From NCBI GenBank assembly GCA_045594645.1, contig JAZNYY010000073.1, positions 1 through 23,919 of the forward strand: a stretch of 23,919 nucleotides of DNA, read 5' to 3'. Numbering within the stretch: position 1 is the stretch's first letter; the number at the start of each line of letters is the position of its first letter. The translations under genes were made by a program, and so were the position numbers. The notes beneath the pieces were generated by a model that was not told the DNA's origin, made no database searches, and was given only the letters and a program-made list of their open reading frames with translations. This DNA is from Fimenecus sp045594645 (GTDB lineage: Bacteria; Bacillota; Clostridia; Oscillospirales; Acutalibacteraceae). Below are positions 6,994 to 15,240 of this stretch, piece by piece.

Positions 6994-9477
6994 ATGGCGA
7001 AACAAGGAAGTAGAAAAACTACAAATAAAAAGAAAAATCAAAGAAAAATTAAAGGTTTTTCTTTTAATAAACAGTTAACTGCAATTATTCTTTTTGCAGT
7101 ATCGGTCCTTTGGTTCTGTCTTGCTATAATTGATGCGGGCGGATTATGGGGAGGACTTCGCACATTCCTTTTCGGTATGTTCGGTTTCTTTAGCTTTATA
7201 TTCCCACTCTTGCTTTTGGTTGTCACCATATTACTTGCACTTGATAAGACAGAAGGCAAGGTAAAAACATATATAATCGAGGCAATAGTACTTATCCTTC
7301 TCATATGTAGCATATGGCATATTGCACAGTGTAACCCCGAAAGTACATATTTTGAAGCAATCAAGGATGCGTACAATGTTTATTATATTGATGGCAGTAT
7401 GCTCGGTAGCGGTGTTTTGGGCGCAGCTTTGGGCGGACTTATCCTTTTGATTACAGGTGGCAGTAAGCCTGCTGCTTTTGTAATTATCGCAATTGTTCTT
7501 TTTGTGCTCATAATGATAATGACAAAGCTTACTCTCGGCAATCTTTTCAGAGGTATTTCAAAGCCGGTTAAAAAGGTAGGGGAGTTCACAAGCGAAAAGA
7601 TTTCCGAATACAATGAAAAGGCAGAGCAGTTGGCAGCAGAGCGTGAAGAACGCAAGAAAAACTTCAAGGCAGATGTCGATTTAGGCCCTGAGCCCGATGT
7701 TAATGCAAAGCCAATTTTCTCGGACGAAATAATTGAAGATGTTACAGAAGATGAATTGGTTTCATTCACAGATATTAAAAATGCCGAAGCTTCTGCAGAA
7801 GCTCCCGTCGAGGATAAGGTTATCAATCTTGATGATATAATTAAAAAAAGCACCGAAAAACCCGAACAGCTTGAACTCGAACTTGAGAGTAAAGAAGAAA
7901 ATAATAACGAGGAAGATGAATTTACCGACGAAGAGTGGAATGCAGAACCTGTTAAAAAATATGAGCTTCCACCACTTGAACTTTTAAATCTTCCGCAGAA
8001 TTTTAATTCGGGTGATTTAGAAAATGAGCAAAAGCGTAACGGTGATAAGCTTATTTCAACTCTTAAAAGCTTTGGCGTTGAAACAAGAATTATCGGCATT
8101 TCAAAGGGTCCGTCAGTAACTCGCTATGAAATTCAGCCGGCGGCAGGTGTTAAAATCAGTAAAATCACAAATCTTGCTGACGATATTGCACTAAATTTGG
8201 CGGCTTCGGGTGTTCGTATTGAGGCACCAATCCCTAATAAACCCGCTGTTGGTATTGAGGTTCCTAATAAGAGTCGTCAGTCAGTTACCTTGCGTGAGGT
8301 TATTGACCAACCTCCATATAAAAATGCTAAATCAAAGCTCAATGTCGCTCTTGGTAAAGATATTACCGGTGACTTTGTATATTGTGACTTGGTAAAAATG
8401 CCTCACTTACTTGTTGCAGGTACAACAGGTTCTGGTAAATCGGTTTGCTTGAACTCAATGATTGTAAGTATTCTTTATAACGCAACTCCCGATGAAGTTA
8501 AGCTTTTGATGATTGACCCAAAAGCTGTTGAGTTCACAATGTACAATGGTATTCCGCATTTGCTTGTTCCTGTAGTTTCTGACCCGAGAAAAGCCTCAGG
8601 TGCTCTGGCTTGGGCAGTTACCGAAATGCTTCAAAGATATAAAATGTTCTCTGAAAGCGGAGTTCGTGATATTTCTGGTTATAACAGTATTTGTGAAAGC
8701 GAAGGCAAAAAGAAATTACCGCAAATTGTTATCTTCATTGACGAGTTATCCGACTTGATGATGGCAGCTCCAAACGAAGTTGAAGATTCTATTTGTCGAC
8801 TTGCACAGATGGCTCGTGCGGCAGGTATGCACCTTGTTATCGCTACACAGAGACCGTCAGTCGATGTTATTACAGGTCTTATCAAAGCTAATATTCCAAG
8901 CCGAATTTCTCTTTATGTATCTTCACAGGTTGATTCCCGTACAATTATCGACTCTGTAGGTGCCGAAAAGCTTCTCGGTCATGGCGATATGCTTTATTAT
9001 CCCGTTGGTATTCCAAAGCCCGTTCGTGTGCAAGGTTGTTATCTTGATGAATCAGAAGTACATAAGGTTGTTAATTTCCTTAAAGCTCAAGAGCAATCCG
9101 CTTACGATGATGATGTAATTAAAGAAATTGACCGTCAAGCTGCAAATACAGGCTCAAAGAAGAAGGATTCTTCTGCTTCAAGCGGTGATGATGGTGATAG
9201 TCCTGCAGATGAGATGCTTCCAAAGGCTATTGAAGTTGTTATTGAAGCACAGTCTGCATCCACAACACTTCTTCAAAGAAAACTTAAGCTCGGTTATGCG
9301 CGTGCGGCACGAATTGTAGAAGAACTCGAAGAACGAGGAATTATTGGTCCTTATGAGGGTGCAAAGCCCCGTAAGGTGTTAGTTTCAAAGCAACAATGGT
9401 ATGAAATGAATGCTTTGGCACAGGGCGGGGCAAATAAACCCTATGGCGAAGACGAAGAGGGACAAAGTGAAGAATAA
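6994..9477 (+). CDS. ftsK: DNA translocase FtsK/SpoIIIE
   Basis: This 827-residue protein pumps chromosomal DNA across the division or sporulation septum. Residues ~25-180 contain four or five membrane helices. Residues ~190-330 form a charged, acidic linker rich in Glu and Asp. The motor domain follows, with Walker A AGTTGSGKS at 475-483 and Walker B IVIFIDELSD (Asp583-Glu584), plus MIDPKAVEF and ATQRPSVDVITG. After a Ser/Lys-rich linker, the C-terminal gamma winged-helix domain (EVVIEAQSASTTLLQRKLKL, ~760-815) would read DNA polarity sequences. Length fits SpoIIIE (~790). The sequence cannot distinguish a vegetative from a sporulation role; a CwlD-like gene elsewhere hints that the host sporulates. 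The stop overlaps the start of the next gene. Confidence 0.97.
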   Translation: MAKQGSRKTTNKKKNQRKIKGFSFNKQLTAIILFAVSVLWFCLAIIDAGGLWGGLRTFLFGMFGFFSFIFPLLLLVVTILLALDKTEGKVKTYIIEAIVLILLICSIWHIAQCNPESTYFEAIKDAYNVYYIDGSMLGSGVLGAALGGLILLITGGSKPAAFVIIAIVLFVLIMIMTKLTLGNLFRGISKPVKKVGEFTSEKISEYNEKAEQLAAEREERKKNFKADVDLGPEPDVNAKPIFSDEIIEDVTEDELVSFTDIKNAEASAEAPVEDKVINLDDIIKKSTEKPEQLELELESKEENNNEEDEFTDEEWNAEPVKKYELPPLELLNLPQNFNSGDLENEQKRNGDKLISTLKSFGVETRIIGISKGPSVTRYEIQPAAGVKISKITNLADDIALNLAASGVRIEAPIPNKPAVGIEVPNKSRQSVTLREVIDQPPYKNAKSKLNVALGKDITGDFVYCDLVKMPHLLVAGTTGSGKSVCLNSMIVSILYNATPDEVKLLMIDPKAVEFTMYNGIPHLLVPVVSDPRKASGALAWAVTEMLQRYKMFSESGVRDISGYNSICESEGKKKLPQIVIFIDELSDLMMAAPNEVEDSICRLAQMARAAGMHLVIATQRPSVDVITGLIKANIPSRISLYVSSQVDSRTIIDSVGAEKLLGHGDMLYYPVGIPKPVRVQGCYLDESEVHKVVNFLKAQEQSAYDDDVIKEIDRQAANTGSKKKDSSASSGDDGDSPADEMLPKAIEVVIEAQSASTTLLQRKLKLGYARAARIVEELEERGIIGPYEGAKPRKVLVSKQQWYEMNALAQGGANKPYGEDEEGQSEE

Positions 9478-11344
9478 TACTTTTTTACCTATTTCAAAAA
9501 ATGATATGCTTAGTCGTGGCTGGGATGAGGTCGATTTTATTTATGTATCAGGTGATGCATATGTCGACCATCCCAGCTTCGGCGCGTCTATTATTACCCG
9601 AGTTCTCGATCACGAGGGCTTTAAGGTTGGCTTCATTTCACAGCCTAATTGGAAAAACAACGAGTCTTTTAAAGTGTTTGGTAAGCCAAGATTAGGTTTT
9701 TTTGTGTCATCGGGCAATATTGATTCTATGGTAGCGCATTATACAGTCGCCAAGAAAAAGAGGTCAACAGACGCATATTCACCGGGCGGTAAGTTCGGCT
9801 TGCGACCCGACCGCGCAGTCATTGTCTATTGTCAGAAAATTCGTGAAATATATGGCGATATACCAATTATTATTGGCGGGCTTGAAGCCTCTTTGCGTAG
9901 ATTTGCTCATTATGATTATTGGGATGATAAAATCAGACCGTCGATACTTTTTGATTCGGGTGCGGATTTAATCTCATTCGGTATGGGCGAAAAACAAACA
10001 GTACAGATAGCACATAGACTTAATAATGGCGAAAAAATTAAAGATTTAACCGATATTAAGGGTACTTGCTATGCTGTATCCGTTGAAAATACACCGTATA
10101 AAGGCGTTGAATGTCCGTCATATGAGAATGTATTAAAATCTAAAAAGGAATATGCGATTTCTTGCCGAATTCAACAAGACGAGCAGGACCATATTCGCGG
10201 TAAAGCTATTAAACAGCGTCACGGTAAAATGATGCTTGTACAGAATGAACCAATGGAGCCTCTTACTACTGAGAAACTTGATGAAATCTACGCTCTTCCT
10301 TATACGCGTACTTATCATCCGACCTATGAAAAAGATGGGGGAGTACCGGGCATTTTAGAGGTTGAGTTCTCAATTACTCATAATCGAGGTTGTTTTGGGG
10401 GTTGCAATTTCTGCTCAATTGCTTTTCATCAAGGCAGATATGTAACTTGCAGAAGTAAAGAATCTATCATAAATGAGGCTAAAATGCTCACAACACTTGA
10501 AGGCTTCAAGGGTTATATTCACGATGTTGGCGGTCCTACTGCAAATTTCAGAAGAACTTCTTGTGATGTTCAGTTAAAAAAAGGCTTGTGTAAGGGTAAA
10601 AAATGTCTTGCTCCTGAGCCTTGTCTCGCTCTTGTGTCAACACACGAGGAATATCTTGATATTTTGCGGGATATCAGAAAAATACCTAAAGTAAAAAAAG
10701 TGTTTATTCGCTCAGGTATTCGTTATGATTATCTGTTATGCGACAATAACGACGAGTTCTTTAAAGAGCTTGTAAAATACCATGTTAGCGGTCAGTTAAA
10801 GGTTGCTCCCGAGCATTGCTCTGCGACTGTGCTTGATAAAATGGGTAAACCCCACATTAAAGCATATAAGGAATTCTCAAAAAGATATTTCACATATACC
10901 AAATCAATCGGTAAAGAGCAATATCTTGTGCCTTATCTTATGTCATCTCATCCCGGTGCAACCCTTAAAGATGCAGTTGAATTAGCGGAGTTTATTAAAA
11001 ATGAAAAGCTTCATCCCGAGCAGGTACAAGACTTTTATCCAACACCCGGTACAATTTCAACTGCTATGTATTACACAGAATTAGACCCATATACGCTTGA
11101 AAAGGTTTATGTAGCAAAAACTCCTCACGATAAAGCACTTCAAAGAGCTTTAATGCAGTATTTCAATCCAAAAAATTATGATTTAGTATACGAGGCACTT
11201 AATAAGGCAGGCAGGCGTGACCTTATTGGTACATCCCCAAAATGCTTAATTAAGCCTAAAGCCAATACATTAAATATTAATCAACAGGTAAGAGGAAAAT
11301 ATGCTAAAAAAGGAAAGAAACCTGTACAAAAACGGAGAAAGTAA
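9467..11344 (+). CDS. YgiQ-family radical SAM protein
   Basis: This 625-residue protein belongs to the YgiQ (UPF0313) radical SAM family; the reaction is unknown. It opens with the N-terminal signature SGDAYVDHPSFGA and has the cluster motif C309-FGG-C313-NF-C316 inside NRGCFGGCNFCSIAFHQGR. It continues with the conserved PEHCS and QVQDFYPTPGT segments. The Lys-rich C-terminal tail is usual for the family. I chose the GTG at 9467, which overlaps the ftsK stop by 11 bases and follows an AGAGGGA ribosome binding site. An ATG 57 bases upstream lies inside ftsK without a ribosome binding site and would add residues that relatives lack just before FLPIS. It is the fourth gene of the tepA operon. 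Confidence 0.93.
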   Translation: MKNNTFLPISKNDMLSRGWDEVDFIYVSGDAYVDHPSFGASIITRVLDHEGFKVGFISQPNWKNNESFKVFGKPRLGFFVSSGNIDSMVAHYTVAKKKRSTDAYSPGGKFGLRPDRAVIVYCQKIREIYGDIPIIIGGLEASLRRFAHYDYWDDKIRPSILFDSGADLISFGMGEKQTVQIAHRLNNGEKIKDLTDIKGTCYAVSVENTPYKGVECPSYENVLKSKKEYAISCRIQQDEQDHIRGKAIKQRHGKMMLVQNEPMEPLTTEKLDEIYALPYTRTYHPTYEKDGGVPGILEVEFSITHNRGCFGGCNFCSIAFHQGRYVTCRSKESIINEAKMLTTLEGFKGYIHDVGGPTANFRRTSCDVQLKKGLCKGKKCLAPEPCLALVSTHEEYLDILRDIRKIPKVKKVFIRSGIRYDYLLCDNNDEFFKELVKYHVSGQLKVAPEHCSATVLDKMGKPHIKAYKEFSKRYFTYTKSIGKEQYLVPYLMSSHPGATLKDAVELAEFIKNEKLHPEQVQDFYPTPGTISTAMYYTELDPYTLEKVYVAKTPHDKALQRALMQYFNPKNYDLVYEALNKAGRRDLIGTSPKCLIKPKANTLNINQQVRGKYAKKGKKPVQKRRK

Positions 11345-12284
11345 TTCTAATAAATATAAGTTTAATTTTCTTAAACCAAAAGAGCGTAAAAAGGCTTATG
11401 TAATTTGCTTGCTACTTATTTTCGGCTTGATAATCACAATTCTTGAAATATTTGGAATTACCAATTGGCATAAGGTTAGTGTATTTTCAGGTGCAGTTGA
11501 TGGTATAAAAGTTGCTGATACTGATTTTGCAGTTTATTATCTTGATGTTGGCCAGAGTGATTGCTCAATTGTCATTTGTGACGGCAAAGTATTGGTTATA
11601 GATACGGGGTCATATCCGCAATTGTTAGATATTCAAGAAGCATTGTTTGCTCTTGAGGTTGAAACAATTGATTATCTTGTAGTAACTCATCAACATGAGG
11701 ACCATATGAGCGGTGCAGAAAGACTTATGAGTCTTTACAATGTAGAAAATATTGTAATGCCAAGACTTTCTGATGAAAATATGATTGAAAGCGAAACATA
11801 TGACCGACTTTTGCATGCAATTGCAAACAATAATGTTAATCCAATTGTTGCACAAGAGGTTGACTATTTGGATTTAGGTAGTGCAAGAATTGATATTTTA
11901 GCCCCACAAAAGCAGTATAAAGAGCTTAATAATATGTCAACTGTAATTAAAATTGCTTACGGTGAAACATCGTTTCTGTTTCAAGGTGATGCCGAAAGTC
12001 AGGTTGAAAACGATTTGTTGTTTTCTGATTATGATTTGTCGGCTGATGTTTTAAAGTTAGGTCATCACGGCAGTAAAACTGCCTCAACCGAAAAATATCT
12101 TGATGCGGTTAATCCTGATATAGCCATTGTTTCTTGCGGGCAGGGGAATTCTTATGGTCATCCGCGCGTAACCGTTATGGAACACCTTGTTGAACGAAAT
12201 ATTGATTATTATATTACAGTTGATGATGGCGATATAACTGTCACAAGTGACGGTAATAATATTGAAGTGTTCACTCAAAAATAA
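11301..12284 (+). CDS. Membrane-anchored metallo-beta-lactamase-fold hydrolase, ComEC C-terminal-like
   Basis: The 327-residue protein has a basic N-terminus, one membrane helix (residues ~32-52), and then an exported or surface metallo-beta-lactamase domain. Visible features are YYLDVGQSDCSIV, the metal ligands H130-Q-H132-E-D134-H135 in VVTHQHEDHMSG, FLFQGDAE, LKLGHHGSKTAS and GNSYGHPR. This set matches the nuclease-like domain at the C-terminus of ComEC/Rec2, but the DNA-uptake channel part is absent, so it is a stand-alone homologue. Roles proposed for such proteins include extracellular nucleic acid or phosphodiester hydrolysis; the substrate is unknown here. The ATG has the ribosome binding site AAGAGG and overlaps the 3' end of the radical SAM gene by 44 bases, implying coupled translation. 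Confidence 0.85.
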   Translation: MLKKERNLYKNGESNSNKYKFNFLKPKERKKAYVICLLLIFGLIITILEIFGITNWHKVSVFSGAVDGIKVADTDFAVYYLDVGQSDCSIVICDGKVLVIDTGSYPQLLDIQEALFALEVETIDYLVVTHQHEDHMSGAERLMSLYNVENIVMPRLSDENMIESETYDRLLHAIANNNVNPIVAQEVDYLDLGSARIDILAPQKQYKELNNMSTVIKIAYGETSFLFQGDAESQVENDLLFSDYDLSADVLKLGHHGSKTASTEKYLDAVNPDIAIVSCGQGNSYGHPRVTVMEHLVERNIDYYITVDDGDITVTSDGNNIEVFTQK

Positions 12285-12356
12285 GTATAAATGAAATTTT
12301 ACGGTAGATTTAGTGGAAATATACATAAAAATAAGGTTAAAATTGTAAAAAAGTAC

Positions 12357-12385
12357 TTGCAATCATAACTTTCTTGTGTTATAAT
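12357..12385 (+). promoter_or_regulatory. Strong extended -10 promoter of rpsB-tsf
   Basis: TTGCAA (12357-12362), a 17-base spacer, and a perfect TATAAT (12380-12385) with the upstream TGT of an extended -10. Transcription should begin around 12391-12393, exactly where the structured leader begins. No terminator for the upstream operon was found in 12285-12356. Confidence 0.85.
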
Positions 12386-12391
12386 TTTTCA

Positions 12392-12480
12392 GCAATTCGC
12401 ATGTGCAGCGATTTTGACGGAATTGCATATTGAGTATGTCCCGCCAAAAAGTGACCTGCACAGAGGATAAAATAAGGAGG
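12392..12480 (+). promoter_or_regulatory. Structured rpsB leader, H-type pseudoknot ending beside the ribosome binding site
   Basis: Two perfect 7-bp helices interlock. GCAATTC (12392-12398) pairs with GAATTGC (12420-12426); TGTGCAG (12402-12408), in the loop of the first helix, pairs with CTGCACA (12456-12462). Loops are 3, 11 and 29 bases. The second helix ends 11 bases before AAGGAGG (12474-12480). Autogenous control by ribosomal protein S2 is a reasonable inference because several ribosomal-protein operons use such leaders, but I do not recognise a named family. Confidence 0.6.
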
Positions 12481-12488
12481 AAAAAACA

Positions 12489-13223
12489 ATGTCAGTAGTA
12501 TCTATGAAACAGTTACTCGAGGCAGGTGTTCATTTTGGACACCAGACAAGAAGATGGAACCCCAAAATGGCTGAGTACATCTTCACTGAAAGAAATGGTA
12601 TTTATATCATTGACCTTCAGAAAACAGTTAAAAAACTTGAAGAGGCTTACAAGGTAGTAAGAGAAGTTGCTGAAAACGGCGGCGAAATTCTTTTTGTAGG
12701 CACAAAGAAGCAGGCTCAGAGCTCAGTTAAGGAAGAAGCAATGCGTTGCGGTATGCCTTTCGTTAATGCTCGTTGGCTCGGCGGTATGCTTACAAACTTC
12801 TCGACAATCAAGCAGAGAATCAAGAGACTTGCTCAGCTCAAGGCTATGAAAGAAGATGGCACATTCGAGCTTCTTCCCAAGAAGGAAGTTGCTAAGTATG
12901 AGCTTGAAATCGAAAAGCTTGAAAAGTATATTGGCGGTATCACAGAAATGAAAAAGCAGCCCGCTGCTATGTTCATTGTTGACCCAAGAAAAGAAAAGAT
13001 TGCTGTTGCTGAAGCTAAGAAGCTTGGTATCCCCGTAATCGCTATCGTTGACACAAACTGTGACCCAGATGATGTTGATTATGTTATCCCCGGTAACGAT
13101 GACGCTATCCGTGCAGTAAAACTTATTGCAGGCGCTATGGCTGATGCTGTTATCGAAGGCAGACAGGGCGAGCAGATGGAAGAAGCTGCAGCTGAAGAAG
13201 TAGCAGAAGAAGCTGCTGAGTAA
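12489..13223 (+). CDS. rpsB: 30S ribosomal protein S2
   Basis: S2 is a structural protein of the small subunit and is needed for S1 binding in many bacteria. The 244-residue product has the N-terminal signature MKQLLEAGVHFGHQTRRWNP, then NGIYIIDLQKT, FVGTKKQAQ, RWLGGMLTNF and, toward the end, IPVIAIVDTNCDPDDVDYVI with PGNDDAIRAVKL. The tail is an acidic Glu/Ala-rich extension of about 20 residues. A strong AAGGAGG ribosome binding site precedes ATG by 8 bases. The gene leads the rpsB-tsf operon; a hairpin lies between the two genes. Confidence 0.98.
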   Translation: MSVVSMKQLLEAGVHFGHQTRRWNPKMAEYIFTERNGIYIIDLQKTVKKLEEAYKVVREVAENGGEILFVGTKKQAQSSVKEEAMRCGMPFVNARWLGGMLTNFSTIKQRIKRLAQLKAMKEDGTFELLPKKEVAKYELEIEKLEKYIGGITEMKKQPAAMFIVDPRKEKIAVAEAKKLGIPVIAIVDTNCDPDDVDYVIPGNDDAIRAVKLIAGAMADAVIEGRQGEQMEEAAAEEVAEEAAE

Positions 13224-13236
13224 TTATTGAATTTAT

Positions 13237-13268
13237 AGCCCGTGGCATAATCGTTACGGGCTGTTTTT
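13237..13268 (+). terminator. Attenuator-like hairpin between rpsB and tsf
   Basis: AGCCCGTGGC (13237-13246) pairs with GTTACGGGCT (13253-13262), 10 bp including two G-U pairs, with loop ATAATC and then TGTTTTTAA. The T run is short, so partial termination that lowers tsf relative to rpsB is likely; an RNA-processing role is the alternative. Confidence 0.65.
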
Positions 13269-13294
13269 AAATTAGTTAATTGGAGGAAAAGAAA

Positions 13295-14395
13295 ATGGCA
13301 TTTACTGCAAAAGATGTTCAGGCTCTTCGTGAGAAGACTGGCGTTGGTATGATGGATTGTAAAAAAGCTCTTGTTGAAGCTGATGGCGATATGGACAAGG
13401 CTGTTGATATTCTTAGAGAAAAAGGTCTTGCTTCTGCTGCTAAAAAGGCAAGCCGTGTTGCTGCTGAAGGCGTAGTTGCTGCATATAGCGATGCAACTGC
13501 AGGTGCTCTTGTTGAAATTAACTGTGAAACAGACTTCGTTGCTAAGGGCGAGCCTTTCGTTAACCTTTCAAACAAAGTTGCAAAAACAGTTGTTGCAGCA
13601 AAGCCTGCTGATGTTGAAGCTCTTCTTGCTACAAAGGCAGTTGATTCTGACAAAACAGTTGATGAAGAAGTTCAGGAAGTATTCCTTGCTCTTCGTGAAA
13701 ATATGAAAGTTCGTAGATTTGCTCTCGTTGAGGGTCATACAGCAACATATATCCACGCAGGTGGTACAGTTGGTGTTATCGTTGCATTTGATGTTGACGA
13801 TGCAACTGCTGCTAAGGCTGAATTTGACGCAATGGGTAAAAATATTGCAATGCAGATTGCTGCTATGAACCCGGAATATTTAAGCAAAGCAAACATTTCT
13901 GATGAAGAGCTTGCAAAGATGAAGTCAATCACAATTGACAGTGCATTGAATAAACCCGACTCACTTCCTGTTCCGATTCTTAACAGCATTATTGCAGAAG
14001 CAATTAATGATAAGAAGTGGAGCGATGAAGACGCTAATATTTATAATGGTCTTGACCAGAAGCAGAGAAAGAACTTCACAAACTTCATTTCAAAAGAAGC
14101 TTATGCTACAATGGCTGAAATCGCTGTTGCTCACAAAGCTGAAATTTCAGAGAACAAAATCTTCGTTGGTCTTGTTCAGGGTCGTCTTGCAAAGCAGATT
14201 AAAGAAGTTTGTCTTCTTGAACAGACATTCGTTCGTTCAGACCTTTTTGACGGTGCAGTTAGCGGTTATGTAGATGCAGTTGCTAAAGAACTCGGTGCTG
14301 ATATCAAGGTTACAAGCTTTGTTCGTTTTGAAAAGGGCGAAGGCATTGAAAAGAAAGAAGAAAACTTTGCTGCTGAAATCGCAAGCATGATGTAA
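13295..14395 (+). CDS. tsf: Translation elongation factor Ts
   Basis: EF-Ts is the guanine nucleotide exchange factor for EF-Tu. The 366-residue product has the N-terminal UBA-like domain (ALREKTGVGMMDCKKAL), the core motif CETDFVAKGEPF and the second core segment YIHAGGTVGVIVAF. At 366 residues it is longer than the E. coli protein (283): the stretch between NPEYLSK (~193) and RLAKQIKEVCLLEQTFV (~297) is about twice as long as its E. coli counterpart, so this subdomain is expanded. I place the start at the ATG at 13295; an in-frame TTG at 13280 is part of the ribosome binding site TTGGAGG. A strong terminator follows, so the pyrH and frr genes that follow tsf in many Firmicutes are not next here. 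Confidence 0.96.
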   Translation: MAFTAKDVQALREKTGVGMMDCKKALVEADGDMDKAVDILREKGLASAAKKASRVAAEGVVAAYSDATAGALVEINCETDFVAKGEPFVNLSNKVAKTVVAAKPADVEALLATKAVDSDKTVDEEVQEVFLALRENMKVRRFALVEGHTATYIHAGGTVGVIVAFDVDDATAAKAEFDAMGKNIAMQIAAMNPEYLSKANISDEELAKMKSITIDSALNKPDSLPVPILNSIIAEAINDKKWSDEDANIYNGLDQKQRKNFTNFISKEAYATMAEIAVAHKAEISENKIFVGLVQGRLAKQIKEVCLLEQTFVRSDLFDGAVSGYVDAVAKELGADIKVTSFVRFEKGEGIEKKEENFAAEIASMM

Positions 14396-14413
14396 TTTCT
14401 TTATAAAGTCCAT

Positions 14414-14450
14414 TAAAGCGTACTGATTATTCGGTACGCTTTATTTTTTT
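14414..14450 (+). terminator. Intrinsic terminator of rpsB-tsf
   Basis: An 11-bp stem (14414-14424 with 14433-14443, core AAAGCGTAC / GTACGCTTT) has a short AT-rich loop and is followed by seven Ts. Confidence 0.93.
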
Positions 14451-14452
14451 AC

Positions 14453-14481
14453 TTGTAAAATGTTTTGTGATATTGTAGAAT
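14453..14481 (+). promoter_or_regulatory. Candidate sigma-A promoter before the cwlD-like gene
   Basis: TTGTAA (14453-14458), a 17-base spacer and TAGAAT (14476-14481). It follows directly after the tsf terminator and about 43 bases before the next start codon. Each box has mismatches to consensus, so the call is moderate. Confidence 0.5.
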
Positions 14482-14523
14482 TATATTAAATAATTTTCCT
14501 CATATATTTTTATGGGTGATTTT

Positions 14524-15240
14524 ATGAAAAAAGTTTTGTTTATATTCTTTTCAGTATTTCTCATAGCTTCAATTCTGATTCTTAATGAAATAAAATTAGC
14601 TTCAACTTCTACATTGATTGAAAATAATTTTCCTGTAATAATCATTGATGCGGGGCACGGTGGAGAAGATGGCGGTGCAATTGGTGCAGATGGCACAAAT
14701 GAAAAGAATATTAACCTTGAAATCGCATTAAAGCTTAATGAAATTCTCACAGTTATGGGCTATAAAACGCGAATGGTTAGAACAACTGATATATCAATAC
14801 ATAATGAAAGTGCAAATACATTGCGTGAGAAAAAAGTCAGTGATATTCGCAACCGTACCGCAATTATGGATGAATATGAAAACTGCTTATATGTAAGTAT
14901 TCATCAAAATAAATATGATGACAGCAGAATTTGGGGAGCGCAGACATTTTATTCGCCCAATGATGAGGCTAGTAAAGCACTTGCACAGTTTATTCAAACT
15001 TCAATTGCAACTGATATTCAACCCGATAATAAGCGAATGATTAAAGAATCGGGCACAAGCATTTATGTGTTATATAACGCAACAAAGCCCGCGGTAATGG
15101 TTGAGTGCGGATTTATTTCAAATCCCAATGAGTTGTCACAGCTTAAAACAGAAGAATATCAGTCAAAAATGGCTTTTTCTATAATGGCAGGAATTATAAA
15201 TTACAATATTTCGGAGGTAACAAATGGCACAGAAGTCTAA
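14524..15240 (+). CDS. cwlD: N-acetylmuramoyl-L-alanine amidase, CwlD-like
   Basis: This zinc amidase cleaves the MurNAc-L-Ala bond of peptidoglycan; CwlD removes stem peptides so that muramic lactam can form in the spore cortex. The 238-residue protein has an N-terminal membrane or signal helix (KKVLFIFFSVFLIASILIL) and an Amidase_3 domain with zinc ligands His45 (DAGHGGEDGG), Glu66 and His127 (SIHQNKY) and catalytic Glu194 (VECGFISN). The WGAQTFYSPND segment resembles CwlD rather than LytC-type autolysins, which also carry wall-binding repeats absent here. I chose ATG 14524, which has GGTGA upstream; the ATG at 14512 overlaps that ribosome binding site. The gene overlaps radA by 17 bases. 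If the CwlD assignment is right, the host forms spores. Confidence 0.85.
   Translation: MKKVLFIFFSVFLIASILILNEIKLASTSTLIENNFPVIIIDAGHGGEDGGAIGADGTNEKNINLEIALKLNEILTVMGYKTRMVRTTDISIHNESANTLREKKVSDIRNRTAIMDEYENCLYVSIHQNKYDDSRIWGAQTFYSPNDEASKALAQFIQTSIATDIQPDNKRMIKESGTSIYVLYNATKPAVMVECGFISNPNELSQLKTEEYQSKMAFSIMAGIINYNISEVTNGTEV

Noticed and set aside
7383..8099. Long minus-strand open frame opposite ftsK
   Set aside because: Serine-rich, low-complexity translation antisense to the acidic FtsK linker, with no ribosome binding site; a shadow of the real gene.
13280..13294. Earlier TTG start for tsf
   Set aside because: It overlaps the ribosome binding site TTGGAGG; EF-Ts normally begins at MAFTAKDV.
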